Shown: positions 1 to 11,180, numbered from the stretch's first letter. The stretch: DNA of 64,000 bases from Leifsonia sp. PS1209 (GCF_012317045.1 NZ_CP051154.1:2542001-2606000), one strand, 5' to 3'. Program-made: numbers and translations. The notes: generated from the letters alone by a model not told the origin.

Positions 1-16
1 CCTGCCCCGGCGTGTC

Positions 17-39
17 GCGTGCATAAGTCCCGGCTCGAT
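17..39. repeat. one arm of a dispersed extragenic palindrome, cut by the window edge
   Basis: This 23-nt segment lies just beyond the stop of the acyl-CoA dehydrogenase gene. It matches 20 of 23 positions of the right arm of the palindrome at 15533-15555, including the shared run TCCCGGCTCGAT. Its partner arm would lie before base 1. By analogy it is probably the right half of a hairpin terminator or REP-like element. Bases 40-55 show nothing further. Confidence 0.5.
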
Positions 40-55
40 GGCTTCGGGGCTGGTG

Positions 56-1267
56 TCAGGCGTTGAAGCCGAGGGCCCGGGAGATGACCATGAGCTGGAC
101 CTCGGTGGTGCCCTCGCCGATCTCCAGGATCTTGGAGTCCCGGTAGTGGCGGGCGACGGGGTTCTCGTTGAGGAAGCCGTATCCGCCGAAGATCTGGGTG
201 GCGTCGCGGGCGTTGTCCATCGCCGCCTCGCTGCAGGTGAGCTTGGCGATCGAGGCCTCCATCTTGAACGGCTTGCCCGCCATCAGCTTGAAGCAGGCGT
301 CGTAGTACGCGAGGCGCGCGGTGTGCACGCGGGCCTGCATCCTGGCGATCTTGAACGCGATGTACTGGTTGGCGCCGATCGGACGGCCGAACACGTTGCG
401 GCTCTTCGCATACCGGATCGCCTCGTCGAGGCAGCCCTGCGCAGCACCCGTGCAGAGCGCGGCGAACGCGACGCGGCCCTCGTCCAGGGTCTGCACGAAG
501 TTCGCGTAACCTCGACCGCGCTCGCCGAGGAGGTTCGCCTCCGGCACGTGCACGTCGGTGAGGGTCAGTGGATGCGTGTCCGAGGTGTGCCAGCCGACCT
601 TGTCGTAGGAGGGCTCCTGCACGAAACCGGACGTCCCGACCGGCACCAGGATCGCGGACAGCTCCTTCTTGACGGAGCCGTCCGGGCGCTCGGACTCGCC
701 GGTGACGGCGGTGATTGTGACCAGCTTGGTGATCTCGCTGCCCGAGTTGGTGATGAACTGCTTCGAGCCGTTGATGACCCACTCGCCGTCGCGCAGCTCC
801 GCCGTGGTCTTGGTGCCCGCCGCGTCCGAGCCGGCGTCCGCCTCGGTCAGGCCGAACCCGGCGAGCGCTTCGCCGCGGGCCAGCATCGGCAGCCACTCCT
901 GCTTCTGCTCCTCCGTGCCGTTCCGGAAGATCGGCATCGCCCCGAGACCGATCCCGGCCTCCAGGGTCACCCCGATCGACTGGTCGACCCGACCCAGCTG
1001 CTCGACGGCGAGGCAGAGCGAGAGGTAGTCCTTGCCCTGGCCGCCGTACTCGACGGGGAACGGCAGCCCGAACAGGCCCATCCTCCCCATCTCGGCGATG
1101 ATGTCGTACGGCAGGCTGCGACGGGTGTCGTAGTCGTATGCGGCGGGCGCGACGACGGTGTCGGCGAAGTCCCGCACCTGATCGCGCAGGCGCAGGTGCT
1201 CCTCGGTGAGTTCGAAGCCGGCGACATCGGTGTTCGCCGCTTCCGATCGGGTCATCTGCATGGTCAT
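56..1267 (-). CDS. acyl-CoA dehydrogenase (FadE19-like, branched-chain acyl-CoA)
   Basis: A 403-aa flavoprotein of the acyl-CoA dehydrogenase family, which oxidises an acyl-CoA to the 2-enoyl-CoA and passes electrons to ETF. The N-terminal helical part, the FAD-binding stretch GFGLTEADAGSDA and the C-terminal EGTTEVQ motif are visible. Glu385 in EGT is the likely catalytic base, as in short/medium-chain enzymes; isovaleryl-CoA dehydrogenases usually carry theirs elsewhere, so the exact substrate is open. It is the last visible gene of an operon after the two methylcrotonyl-type carboxylase subunits, the order of M. tuberculosis accD1-accA1-fadE19, which suggests leucine or other branched-chain catabolism. 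The start is the first ATG, with AGGGAA just upstream; in-frame ATGs 2 and 4 codons later are possible. Confidence 0.93.
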   Translation of the reverse strand: MTMQMTRSEAANTDVAGFELTEEHLRLRDQVRDFADTVVAPAAYDYDTRRSLPYDIIAEMGRMGLFGLPFPVEYGGQGKDYLSLCLAVEQLGRVDQSIGVTLEAGIGLGAMPIFRNGTEEQKQEWLPMLARGEALAGFGLTEADAGSDAAGTKTTAELRDGEWVINGSKQFITNSGSEITKLVTITAVTGESERPDGSVKKELSAILVPVGTSGFVQEPSYDKVGWHTSDTHPLTLTDVHVPEANLLGERGRGYANFVQTLDEGRVAFAALCTGAAQGCLDEAIRYAKSRNVFGRPIGANQYIAFKIARMQARVHTARLAYYDACFKLMAGKPFKMEASIAKLTCSEAAMDNARDATQIFGGYGFLNENPVARHYRDSKILEIGEGTTEVQLMVISRALGFNA

Positions 1268-1307
1268 GGGGTTCCCTGTCTCCTGGTGGATCGTCGTCGT
1301 GCGACGG

Positions 1308-3512
1308 TCACGGGGTGGTGGCCGATGGTGTCGGCCCTGTGGATGCGCGCGGCCCGCCGGTGGGCGCGGCCGGCGCGGTGGATGGGGTGGGGTCTACGTC
1401 CACGCTCGCGACGAGCTGGTCGAGCTTCACGAGGTCGCCCGGCGCGACCCGAACGTGCACCGTCCCGGCGAGCGGAGCCACCAGACGGTGCTCCATCTTC
1501 ATCGCCTCCACGGTGACCACCGTGTCGCCCGCCTCGACGTGGTCCCCGCTCGCGACGGCGACCGCGACGACCGTTCCCGGCATCGGCGTGCGCAGCTCGG
1601 GGTCGGCGACGCCGGCCACCCGGGCGAGCCCGGCGAGGTCGCGCGCGATCCGCTCCTCACGGCCGACCAGCCGCAGCTGCCTGGCCGCTCCCCCGGCGCC
1701 CAGCCAGATGGCTGCACCGTCCCTGGCGTAGCGGAACGCCGTCACCGTGCCATCGAGGGTCAGGAGCGCCGTGGCAGGCTGACCGGACGACGCGGGGGGC
1801 AGCAGACGCAACCCGCCCGTGCGGGTGGCGGAGGACCGCGCGCCGTCCTGCCCGCTGTCGCGCGCATCCACGGTCACCGTCGCCGTCGCGGTGTCGAGGG
1901 CCGCGGCGTCGCCGGTGACGTTCACGGTGGCCGTTCCGAGGTCGTACGGGGTCGGCCGGTGCTCGCCGAGCCGCCATCCGGATGGGGTGGCCCACAGGCC
2001 GCCCGCCGCGCCAGCGGCCGTAGCGCCAGCACCTTCCGCCCGCTCGATGCGGTCGAGGTGCGCGATCAGCGCCGCCGCGATCAGCTCGGGCTCGCTCGCC
2101 TCCGTCGGCGCCTGCTCGGAGAAGCGCCGGTCGATGATGGTGGTGTCGAGGCGCCCGGCGCGCACGTCGTCGTCGGCGAGCAGGTCGCGCAGCCAGCGCA
2201 CGTTCGTGACGGCGCCGAGGATGGCGGTGTCTGCCAGGGCTCTGTCGAGGCGTGCAAGCGCCTCCCGGCGGTCTGCGCCCCAGGCGATCACCTTGGCGAG
2301 CATCGGGTCGTACTCGGTGACGATGGGCAGCCCGGCGGCCAGGCCGCTGTCCACCCGAACGCCGTCGCCGGATGCCTCGTGCAGGGCGAGCACGCTGCCG
2401 TCGCTCGGCAGGAAGCCGCGCTCCGGGTTCTCCGCGTAGACCCGGGCCTCGATGGCGTGGCCGGACAGGCGCACATCCTGCTGGGCGAAGCCGAGGGGTT
2501 CGCCGGCGGCGATGCGCAACTGCCACTCCACCAGGTCGAGCCCGGTCACCAGCTCGGTCACCGGATGCTCCACCTGCAGCCGGGTGTTCATCTCCATGAA
2601 GAAGAACTCGTCCGGGGCGGCGTCGGACACCAGGAACTCGACGGTGCCGGCCCCCACGTAGTCGACGCTGGCGGCGACGGCGCAGGCCGCCTCGCCGATG
2701 CGCGCCCTGGTGGCCGCGTCGAGCAGCGGGGACGGAGCCTCCTCGATCACCTTCTGGTGGCGTCGCTGCAGCGAGCACTCGCGCTCGCCGAGGTGCACGA
2801 CGGTGCCGTGCCGGTCGGCGAGCACCTGCACCTCGATGTGGCGGGGCATGTCGACCAGCCGCTCGAGGAACAGCGTGTCGTCGCCGAACGCCGCGGCAGC
2901 AACGCGCCGGGCCGCGGCGAGCGCCTCCGGCAGGTCTGCCGCGTTCCGCACCGACTGCATCCCCTTGCCGCCGCCGCCCGCCGACGGCTTCACGAGCACC
3001 GGGAAGCCGATCTCGTCCGCCGCCGCGATCAGCTCATCGTCGGTCAGGCCGGGGCGCGCGATGCCCGGGATGGTCGGCACGCCGTGGGCCTCGACCTCCC
3101 GTTTCGCGGCGATCTTGTCGCCCATCACGTCGAGAGCGTGCACGCCGGGGCCGACGAAGACGATGCCCTCCGCCTCGCAGGCGGCGGCGAAGTCGGCGTT
3201 CTCGGAGAGGAAGCCGTATCCCGGGTGCACGGCCTGCGCCCCGGTGGCCCGCGCGGCGGTCACGATCGCGGCGATGTCGAGATAGCTCTGGGCGGCCGGC
3301 GCCGGCCCGATGCGGACGGCGACGTCCGCGAGGGCGACGTGGGGCGCATCCCGGTCGGCGTCGCTGAAGACGGCCACCGACCGGATGCCCAGGCGGCGCA
3401 GGGTGCGGATGACGCGGCAGGCGATCTCGCCGCGATTGGCGACGAGCACGGTGCCGAAGGGCGCGGCGGTCGCTGAGGGAGTGCTGGTGGAGTGGGAGGC
3501 CACGGCGATCAC
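1308..3512 (-). CDS. accA1: acyl-CoA carboxylase alpha subunit (biotin carboxylase plus biotin carrier)
   Basis: A 734-aa subunit that carboxylates its own biotin using ATP and bicarbonate. An N-terminal biotin carboxylase domain (from [16 protein letters not shown], about residue 15), an ATP-grasp domain with the glycine-rich loop GGGGKGMQ, and a carboxylase C domain (to about 450) are followed by a variable linker and a C-terminal biotinyl domain. The biotin motif is EAMKMEH with Lys672 as the biotinylated residue. The chosen start is GTG 3512, which overlaps the stop of the beta subunit by 4 bp (GTGA) and so looks translationally coupled. The frame stays open far upstream, but that part is antisense-like noise across the beta gene. 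Paired with a methylcrotonyl-type beta subunit, it is most likely AccA1/MccA. Confidence 0.93.
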   Translation of the reverse strand: MIAVASHSTSTPSATAAPFGTVLVANRGEIACRVIRTLRRLGIRSVAVFSDADRDAPHVALADVAVRIGPAPAAQSYLDIAAIVTAARATGAQAVHPGYGFLSENADFAAACEAEGIVFVGPGVHALDVMGDKIAAKREVEAHGVPTIPGIARPGLTDDELIAAADEIGFPVLVKPSAGGGGKGMQSVRNAADLPEALAAARRVAAAAFGDDTLFLERLVDMPRHIEVQVLADRHGTVVHLGERECSLQRRHQKVIEEAPSPLLDAATRARIGEAACAVAASVDYVGAGTVEFLVSDAAPDEFFFMEMNTRLQVEHPVTELVTGLDLVEWQLRIAAGEPLGFAQQDVRLSGHAIEARVYAENPERGFLPSDGSVLALHEASGDGVRVDSGLAAGLPIVTEYDPMLAKVIAWGADRREALARLDRALADTAILGAVTNVRWLRDLLADDDVRAGRLDTTIIDRRFSEQAPTEASEPELIAAALIAHLDRIERAEGAGATAAGAAGGLWATPSGWRLGEHRPTPYDLGTATVNVTGDAAALDTATATVTVDARDSGQDGARSSATRTGGLRLLPPASSGQPATALLTLDGTVTAFRYARDGAAIWLGAGGAARQLRLVGREERIARDLAGLARVAGVADPELRTPMPGTVVAVAVASGDHVEAGDTVVTVEAMKMEHRLVAPLAGTVHVRVAPGDLVKLDQLVASVDVDPTPSTAPAAPTGGPRASTGPTPSATTP

Positions 3513-5149
3513 ATCCGGAAGAGGCCGAAGGCCGTGTCGGGGAGCGGGGTGCGGGAGCAGACGTCGAGGGCGAGGCCGAGGATCGTGCGGGTGTCCGCCG
3601 GGTCGATCACGCCGTCGTCCCAGAGGCGGGCGGTGGAGTAGTACGGGCTGCCCTGCTGCTCGTACTGGTCGGCGATCGGAGCCTTGAACTCGGCCTCCGC
3701 CTCCGCCGACCACTCCTCGCCGCGTCCCTCCAGCTGTTCGCGCTTGACCGTCGCCAGCACGGACGACGCCTGCGCACCGCCCATCACCGAGATGCGCGCG
3801 GCGGGCCACATCCAGAGGAAGCGCGGGGAGTACGCCCGCCCGCACATCGAGTAGTTGCCTGCGCCGAAGGAGCCGCCGATCGCGACGGTGAGCTTCGGGA
3901 CGCGCGCGGTGGCGACGGCGGTGACCATCTTGGCGCCGTTCTTCGCGATGCCGCCCGCCTCGTAGTCCCGGCCGACCATGAAGCCGGAGATGTTCTGGAG
4001 GAACAGCAGCGGGATGCCGCGCTGGTCGCACAGCTCGATGAAGTGCGCGCCCTTCAGCGCCGACTCGCTGAACAGCACCCCGTTGTTCGCGACGATGCCC
4101 ACCGGATGCCCGTGGATGCGCGCGAACCCGGTGACCAGCGTCGTGCCGTACTCCTTCTTGAACTCGTGCAGCTCGCTGCCATCGACGATGCGGGAGATGA
4201 CCTCGCGCACGTCGTACGGCGCCTGCACGTCGGTGGGGACCACCCCGTACAGCTCGGCGGGGTCGGCGACGGGATCGACGGACGGATGCACGTCCCACGC
4301 CGGGCTCGCCGGCTCCGGCAGGGTGGCGACGATGTCCCGCACGATCTGCAGGGCGTGCCTGTCGTTCTCGGCGAGGTGGTCGACGACGCCGGAGGTCTTG
4401 GCGTGCAGGTCGCCGCCGCCCAGCTCCTCCGCCGTGACGACCTCGCCGATCGCCGCCTTCACCAGCGGCGGGCCGCCGAGGAAGATGGTGCCCTGGTTGC
4501 GCACGATCACGGTCTCGTCGCTCATCGCAGGCACGTACGCTCCGCCGGCGGTGCACGAGCCGAGCACGGCGGCGATCTGCGGCACCTTGGCGGCGGACAG
4601 CCTGGCCTGGTTGTAGAAGATGCGGCCGAAGTGGTCGCGGTCGGGGAACACCTCATCCTGCATCGGCAGGTATGCGCCGCCGGAGTCGACGAGGTAGATG
4701 CACGGCAGTCTGTTCTCGAGCGCGATCTCCTGCGCCCTGAGGTGCTTTTTGACCGTCATCGGGTAGTAGGTGCCGCCCTTGACGGTGGCGTCGTTGGAGA
4801 TGACGAGCACGTGGCGGCCGTGCACCAGGCCGATCCCGGCGATGACTCCCGCCGCCGGCGACTCGTCGTCGTACATCCCGGTGGCGGCGAGCGGGGCGAT
4901 CTCGAGGAACGGGCTTCCGTCGTCGAGGAGTGCGTCGATGCGCTCGCGCGGCAGGAGCTTGCCGCGCGCGATGTGCCGTTCCCTGGAGCGCTCCGGTCCC
5001 CCGGCCGCCGCGGTGGCGAGGCGCTGGCGGAGTTCGGTCACCAGGGCGCGCTGGGCGGCCTCGTTCTGCTCGTATCCGGCATCCGTTGCGCGTGTGGCGC
5101 TGGTCAGCGTTGGCATCGTCGGCTTCTCGCTCTTCGTCGTCGTCGACAT
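3509..5149 (-). CDS. accD1: methylcrotonyl-CoA carboxylase-type beta subunit (carboxyltransferase)
   Basis: A 546-aa carboxyltransferase that moves the carboxyl group from carboxybiotin to an acyl-CoA. The stretches [28 protein letters not shown] and [14 protein letters not shown] closely follow the methylcrotonyl-CoA carboxylase beta family rather than propionyl-CoA carboxylase, so 3-methylcrotonyl-CoA (leucine degradation) is the probable substrate. It is first in the minus operon. The start is uncertain. ATG 5149 is chosen because the codons after it have coding-like GC3. GTG 5164 would lie inside a palindromic operator, and ATG 5116 (preceded by GAGAAG) would give 535 aa. Confidence 0.93.
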   Translation of the reverse strand: MSTTTKSEKPTMPTLTSATRATDAGYEQNEAAQRALVTELRQRLATAAAGGPERSRERHIARGKLLPRERIDALLDDGSPFLEIAPLAATGMYDDESPAAGVIAGIGLVHGRHVLVISNDATVKGGTYYPMTVKKHLRAQEIALENRLPCIYLVDSGGAYLPMQDEVFPDRDHFGRIFYNQARLSAAKVPQIAAVLGSCTAGGAYVPAMSDETVIVRNQGTIFLGGPPLVKAAIGEVVTAEELGGGDLHAKTSGVVDHLAENDRHALQIVRDIVATLPEPASPAWDVHPSVDPVADPAELYGVVPTDVQAPYDVREVISRIVDGSELHEFKKEYGTTLVTGFARIHGHPVGIVANNGVLFSESALKGAHFIELCDQRGIPLLFLQNISGFMVGRDYEAGGIAKNGAKMVTAVATARVPKLTVAIGGSFGAGNYSMCGRAYSPRFLWMWPAARISVMGGAQASSVLATVKREQLEGRGEEWSAEAEAEFKAPIADQYEQQGSPYYSTARLWDDGVIDPADTRTILGLALDVCSRTPLPDTAFGLFRM

Positions 5150-5152
5150 TCG

Positions 5153-5168
5153 GTTAGTGGTCACTAAC
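5153..5168. promoter_or_regulatory. palindromic TetR-type operator 1
   Basis: Perfect inverted repeat GTTAGTG-GT-CACTAAC in the gap between the divergent carboxylase operon and the TetR gene. It lies directly in front of the carboxylase start. A near-identical second copy sits with its centre 26 bp away. The placement suggests the TetR regulator encoded next door binds here, and resembles the palindrome associated with the BkaR-controlled operon of mycobacteria; I cannot check whether the motifs match. Confidence 0.75.
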
Positions 5169-5178
5169 TCGGATTTAG

Positions 5179-5194
5179 GTTAGTGTTCATTAAC
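5179..5194. promoter_or_regulatory. palindromic TetR-type operator 2
   Basis: Inverted repeat GTTAGTG-TT-CATTAAC, one mismatch between the arms, the second copy of the element at 5153-5168. It overlaps plausible -10 boxes in both directions (TAACCT on minus at 5177-5182, TAGTGT on plus at 5181-5186), so occupancy could repress the carboxylase operon and the regulator gene together. Confidence 0.7.
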
Positions 5195-5222
5195 TCAAAA
5201 GTCCAGCACCCGGAAGCAGACC

Positions 5223-5849
5223 ATGACGGAACTCGCAGGCACCGCGCAGGACACGGGCCGGCCCACCCAGCGCAGCCAGGCCAAGGCCGACCGGCGCGCC
5301 GCCCTGCTCGACGCGGCGGCCACCCTCTTCTCCGAACGCGGCTTCAACGGGGTCTCCATCGAAGACCTCGGCTCGGCCGCCGGAGTCAGCGGACCGGCGG
5401 TGTACCGGCACTTCGCGTCCAAGCAGGCCGTGCTCGCCGCGCTGCTCGTTGGCGTCAGCGAGCGCCTGCTCGACGGAGGCACCCGCGTCGAAGACGCAGC
5501 AGACGACCCGGCGAGCGCCCTGCGCGCCCTCATCGTCTTCCACGTCGACTTCGCCGTGACGGAACCGGACACCATCCGCGTGCAGGACCGCGACCTCGAC
5601 TCCCTTCCAGGGGAGGAGCGCCGCGCCGTGCGCCGCCTGCAACGCCGCTACATCGAGCTCTGGATGCGCGTGCTCGGCCGCCTGCACCCCTCCCTCTCCC
5701 CCGACGAGCTCCGGATGCGCGTGCAGGCCGCGTTCGGTCTGATCAACTCCACCCCGCACACGGCCCGCGTCGGCGGCACCAGCGTGGATGCGGCGACGGT
5801 GCGGCCGGTGCTGGAGCGGATGGCCTGGGCGGGGCTGAACGCACACTGA
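5223..5849 (+). CDS. TetR family transcriptional regulator (BkaR-like position)
   Basis: A 208-aa DNA-binding repressor. The N-terminal helix-turn-helix is visible at about residues 20-65 (LLDAAATLFSERGFNGVSIE, then AGVSGPAVYRHFASKQA), followed by an all-helical ligand-binding domain. ATG 5223 is preceded by GGAAG. It is divergent from the accD1-accA1-acyl-CoA dehydrogenase operon with a pair of matching palindromes between, so it most likely represses that operon and itself, probably relieved by an acyl-CoA or other branched-chain intermediate. The arrangement equals that of M. tuberculosis Rv2506 (BkaR) next to the accD1 operon. Confidence 0.9.
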   Translation: MTELAGTAQDTGRPTQRSQAKADRRAALLDAAATLFSERGFNGVSIEDLGSAAGVSGPAVYRHFASKQAVLAALLVGVSERLLDGGTRVEDAADDPASALRALIVFHVDFAVTEPDTIRVQDRDLDSLPGEERRAVRRLQRRYIELWMRVLGRLHPSLSPDELRMRVQAAFGLINSTPHTARVGGTSVDAATVRPVLERMAWAGLNAH

Positions 5850-5928
5850 CGGACGCCGGTGGCGGCATTCTGGGCGTCACCCCTATGCGTTACAGTCGCA
5901 GGACACCATCCACCGGAAGGACTGGCGC

Positions 5929-8568
5929 GTGGGCGACGACACACCCCGACTACGACGGCACCACCGTGTTCTGCGGGTCATCGGCATCGTCGTCGCCGTG
6001 CTGCTGGTGCTGGTGGTCATCGCGGGCGGGCTCGGGATCTGGACGGTCGTCCGGTCGTTCCCGCAGACCTCGGGGATGATCGACGTGCCCGGGCTGTCCT
6101 CGTCGGTCACGGTCACGCGGGACGACGCGGGCATCCCCCAGATCGAGGCGTCGACGGCCGACGACCTGTTCCGCGCGCAGGGCTACGTGCACGCGCAGGA
6201 CCGGTTCTGGGAGATGGACTTCCGCCGCCACGTCACCTCCGGCCGGCTGGCCGAGATGTTCGGGGCCAGCCAGGTGCCGACGGACTCGTTCATCCGCACG
6301 CTCGGCTGGCGCACGGTCGCCGAGCAGGAGGTGAAGCTGCTCGACAAGACGCAGCTGCGCTACTACCAGGACTACGCGGACGGGGTGAACGCCTACCTCG
6401 CCAGGCACTCGGGCGCCGAGCTGTCGCTCGAATACGCGGTGCTCGGCCTGCAGAACCCGGGCTACACGCCGGAGAAGTGGACGCCCGCGGACTCGGTGGC
6501 GTGGCTGAAGGCGATGGCGTGGGACCTCCGCTCCAACCTCGAAGACGAGATCGACAGGGCGCTCCTGTCCACGAAGCTGAGCGCGCAGCAGATCGCGCAG
6601 CTGCACCCGGGATACCCGTACTCCACCCACCCGACGATCACCGCGGAGGGCAATGGGCACCCGGAGCGGACGACATCGGATGCGGCGGCCGACGCGAGCG
6701 ACGGCACAGCGAGCGACGGTGCGGCGGGCGACAGCGCGGCGGCCACACCCACCACCTCGGCCTCCACGGCGACCACGTCCGCCTACGCGCCGGCGCTCAC
6801 CCAGCTCGCGTCGAGCCTCGAGTCCCTCCCCACGCTGCTCGGTCCGGCCGGGAGCGACATCGGATCGAACTCGTGGGTCGTCTCCGGCGCGCACACCGCG
6901 AGCGGCAAGCCGCTGCTCGCGAACGATCCGCATCTCGGCGCGACCATGCCGTCCGTCTGGTATCAGATCGGCCTGCACTGCCGCACCGTCGGGCCGGAGT
7001 GCCCGTTCGACGTCGCCGGGTTCAGCTTCTCCGGCCTGCCCGGTGTCGTGATCGGGCACAACAACCGCATCGCCTGGGGCTTCACCAACCTCGGTCCGGA
7101 CGTCGCCGACCTCTACGAGGAGAAGGTCACCGGGAACACATACGAGTACGACGGCCAGCAGGTCCCCCTGACTATCAGGAAGGAAACGATCCGGGTGGCC
7201 GGAGGGAAGGACGTGCACCTCACCGTGCGATCCACCCGTCACGGCCCGATCGTCACCGACCTCACCGACGGGTTCGGGATCATCGCGAAAGACCAGGCGG
7301 GCAAGCTCGGTGTCCCCGCCCAGAAGTTCCAGCTGTCGCTGCAATGGTCGGCGCTCACTCCCGGGCCGACCGCCGGCGCGATCTTCGCATTCGACACGGC
7401 GACGGACTGGACCAGCTTCCGCGCGGCCGCCGCGAACTTCCAGGTTCCGTCGCAGAACCTCATTTACGCCGACGTGGACGGCAACATCGGCTACCAGGCG
7501 CCCGGCAGCGTGCCGATCCGCGCATCCGGAGACGGCACCGTGCCCGTCCCCGGCTGGACCAGCGCGTACGGCTGGACAGGCACCATCCCGTACGACGACC
7601 TCCCGTCGGTCTACAACCCGCCGAGCGGCGTCATCGTCACCGCGAACAACGCCGCCGTCGGGCCGGACTTTCCGCACCTCATCACCAAGGACTGGGAGTA
7701 CGGTTACCGGGCCAACCAGATCCAGGTGCGGCTCGACGCCCTGATTGCGGCGGGCACGAAGATCACCGCGGCGGACTCCGCGGCCATCCAGGCCGACAAG
7801 TACGACGCGAACGCCGCGACCCTGGTGCCGATCATCCGGGCCATCGGCGACAAGGCCGACCCGTCGTCCGGGGCGTACCGCGCGGCCCAGCTGCTGGCCG
7901 GCTGGAACTTCCACGACGACGCGGACAGCCCGGCGGCGGCGTACTTCAACGTGTTCTGGCGCACCCTGCTGCAGGATGCGTTCGGGCGCAAGCTCCCCGC
8001 CTCCGCCCCTCCGGTGGGCGGCGACCGGTGGTTCGCGGTGGTGCAGAACCTGGTGAAGGCCGAGGACTCGTCCTGGTGGGTCGACAAGAAACTCGGCACG
8101 AGCAGCAGGGACTCGATGTTCGAGATCGTCGCGGAGAAGGCGTGGACGGAGGCCGGGCGACTGATGGGCAGCGACCAGACCCGGTGGCGCTGGGACAGCA
8201 TCCACACCATCGAGCTGACGAACGCGAGCTTCGGCGAATCCGGGATCGCCCCGATCGAGTGGCTGTTCAACCGGGGGCCGTACCCGGTCGGCGGCAGTTC
8301 GAGCGTGGTGGATGCGGTGGGCTGGGACGCCTCCGTCGGCTACCAGGTGGACTGGGTGCCGTCGATGCGTCAGGTGATCGACCTGAGCGACTTCGACAAG
8401 AGCACCTGGATCAACCTCACCGGCGCATCCGGGCACGCGTTCAGCCCGCACTACACCGACCAGACTCCGCTCTGGCAGCACAACCAGACCAGGCCGTGGC
8501 CGTTCAGTCGCGCTGCGGTCTCCGCCGCGGCGGACACCACCCTCACGCTCCGCCCCGCGACGCGCTGA
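5929..8568 (+). CDS. penicillin acylase family protein (membrane-anchored N-terminal nucleophile amidase)
   Basis: An 879-aa Ntn-hydrolase precursor, expected to cleave itself into alpha and beta chains and hydrolyse amide bonds (penicillins, N-acyl homoserine lactones or other N-acyl compounds; substrate not predictable). A hydrophobic anchor lies at about residues 13-40. The autocleavage site is GSNSWVV with Ser315 as the nucleophile, followed by KPLLANDPHL. A low-complexity Ala/Ser/Thr/Asp stretch at about residues 245-287 occupies the spacer-peptide position. GTG 5929 is chosen for the GGAAGGA ribosome site 7 nt upstream; a TACAGT -10-like box lies at 5891-5896. It follows the TetR gene by 79 bp but appears independently transcribed. 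Confidence 0.92.
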   Translation: MGDDTPRLRRHHRVLRVIGIVVAVLLVLVVIAGGLGIWTVVRSFPQTSGMIDVPGLSSSVTVTRDDAGIPQIEASTADDLFRAQGYVHAQDRFWEMDFRRHVTSGRLAEMFGASQVPTDSFIRTLGWRTVAEQEVKLLDKTQLRYYQDYADGVNAYLARHSGAELSLEYAVLGLQNPGYTPEKWTPADSVAWLKAMAWDLRSNLEDEIDRALLSTKLSAQQIAQLHPGYPYSTHPTITAEGNGHPERTTSDAAADASDGTASDGAAGDSAAATPTTSASTATTSAYAPALTQLASSLESLPTLLGPAGSDIGSNSWVVSGAHTASGKPLLANDPHLGATMPSVWYQIGLHCRTVGPECPFDVAGFSFSGLPGVVIGHNNRIAWGFTNLGPDVADLYEEKVTGNTYEYDGQQVPLTIRKETIRVAGGKDVHLTVRSTRHGPIVTDLTDGFGIIAKDQAGKLGVPAQKFQLSLQWSALTPGPTAGAIFAFDTATDWTSFRAAAANFQVPSQNLIYADVDGNIGYQAPGSVPIRASGDGTVPVPGWTSAYGWTGTIPYDDLPSVYNPPSGVIVTANNAAVGPDFPHLITKDWEYGYRANQIQVRLDALIAAGTKITAADSAAIQADKYDANAATLVPIIRAIGDKADPSSGAYRAAQLLAGWNFHDDADSPAAAYFNVFWRTLLQDAFGRKLPASAPPVGGDRWFAVVQNLVKAEDSSWWVDKKLGTSSRDSMFEIVAEKAWTEAGRLMGSDQTRWRWDSIHTIELTNASFGESGIAPIEWLFNRGPYPVGGSSSVVDAVGWDASVGYQVDWVPSMRQVIDLSDFDKSTWINLTGASGHAFSPHYTDQTPLWQHNQTRPWPFSRAAVSAAADTTLTLRPATR

Positions 8569-8599
8569 CGCGCGCGCCGAAGAGAGCGAGCCGCGAGAG

Positions 8600-9937
<1,338 letters not shown>

Positions 9938-10022
9938 AACGCCTCCAGGGATATGGGATGAGTTCGCGCGCCGATCGTGGCAGCGCTGCAAAAGTCGTGC
10001 GGATACAGCCTAACGAACGACG

Positions 10023-10036
10023 GCGACAACTGTCGC
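10023..10036. promoter_or_regulatory. small palindrome upstream of gltA
   Basis: GCGACA-AC-TGTCGC, a perfect inverted repeat in the 124-bp gap before gltA. It ends 14 nt upstream (on the minus strand) of a TAGGCT box that could be the gltA -10 element, so it would overlap the -35 region. It could be an operator for a citrate synthase regulator. The site may be chance. Confidence 0.3.
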
Positions 10037-10061
10037 ATCGTGCAAAAGGGGGCTGATCCTG

Positions 10062-11180
10062 TTAGAGACTGTCTCCAACGGCCCGCAGGCGGGACGCCGC
10101 CGCAGCGATCCGCTCGTCCGTCGCCGTCAGCGACAGCCGCACGTGCTGGGGAGAGCCGTCGCCGTAGAAGACACCGGGACCGGCCAGGATGCCCAGGTCG
10201 GCCAGGCGCTGGATGCTGTCCCACGCGTCCCGTCCCTCCGTCGCCCAGAGGTAGAGGCCGGCCTCGCTCCTGTCGATGCGGAAGCCTGCGGCTTCGAGCG
10301 CTGGCCGCAACAGGTCGCGCCGCGCACGGTAGCGCTCGCGCTGCACGGAGACGTGCTCGTCGTCGCCGAGCGCGGTGACCATCGCCGCCTGCAGCGGGGC
10401 GGGCAGCATGAGTCCTGCGTGCTTGCGCACGGTCAGCAGCCTGCCGATCACGGTCGCGCATCCCGCGACGAACGCGGCGCGGTAGCCGGCGAGGTTCGAC
10501 TGCTTGCTCAGCGAGTACACGGCGATCACGTTGTGGCGCGAGTCGCCGATCACCCGGCGGTCGAGGACGCTCGGGATGGGCGTCTCGTCCCACGGAGCAT
10601 CCCAGCCGAGCTCGGCGTAGCACTCGTCGCTCGCGACGTATGCGCCCAGCTCCCTGGCCCGCTCGACAGCGGCTCGCAGCTCGTCGACGGACAGCACGCG
10701 GCCATCCGGGTTGCCCGGGCTGTTCAGCCAGACCAGCCGGGTGTTCTCCGGCCACAGCGCAGGGTCGTCGCAGGCGACGGCCTCGGCACCGGCCAGAGCG
10801 GCCCCGATCGCGTATGTGGGGTACGCGGCCTGTGGATGCACGACAGCGTCGCCCTCCCCCAGGCCGAGCATGAACGGCAGGAACGCGACCAGCTCCTTGG
10901 AGCCGATCGTGGGGAGCACATTGTCGACCGTCAGGCCGGTGACGCCTCTGCGCCGCGCGAACCAGGAGACGATCGCCTCGCGCAGGGCCGGGGTGCCGAC
11001 CGTCTGCGGGTACGCGTGCGCGTCGGTCGCCTCGGCGAGGGAGCGGCGGATCAGGTCGGGGGTCGCATCCACCGGGGAGCCGATGGAGAGGTCGACGATG
11101 CCGTCGGCGTGCTCCCTGGCGCGGGCGGCGAACGGCGCCATCTGGTCCCAGGGGTAGTCGGGGAGTTCGGCGAGAGCCAT
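10062..11180 (-). CDS. dapC: succinyldiaminopimelate aminotransferase (class I/II, PLP)
   Basis: A 372-aa fold-type I aminotransferase, expected to transfer the amino group from glutamate to N-succinyl-2-amino-6-ketopimelate in lysine and peptidoglycan precursor synthesis. It starts MALAELPDYPWDQMAPF, shows the substrate/PLP stretches GSPVDATPD, LNSPGNPDG and SDECYAELGW, and has YSLSKQSNLAGYR with the PLP-binding lysine. The open frame continues upstream into the ferredoxin gene, but ATG 11180 fits the family N-terminus. It follows the ferredoxin gene by 16 bp, the conserved actinobacterial fdxA-dapC pair, so the two are probably cotranscribed. Confidence 0.92.
   Translation of the reverse strand: MALAELPDYPWDQMAPFAARAREHADGIVDLSIGSPVDATPDLIRRSLAEATDAHAYPQTVGTPALREAIVSWFARRRGVTGLTVDNVLPTIGSKELVAFLPFMLGLGEGDAVVHPQAAYPTYAIGAALAGAEAVACDDPALWPENTRLVWLNSPGNPDGRVLSVDELRAAVERARELGAYVASDECYAELGWDAPWDETPIPSVLDRRVIGDSRHNVIAVYSLSKQSNLAGYRAAFVAGCATVIGRLLTVRKHAGLMLPAPLQAAMVTALGDDEHVSVQRERYRARRDLLRPALEAAGFRIDRSEAGLYLWATEGRDAWDSIQRLADLGILAGPGVFYGDGSPQHVRLSLTATDERIAAAASRLRAVGDSL

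Noticed and set aside
3513..4556. Possible upstream extension of the biotin carboxylase subunit
   Set aside because: The frame is open but lies over the carboxyltransferase gene in another phase; the product there is Arg-rich noise. GTG 3512 gives the family N-terminus and overlaps the beta gene stop.
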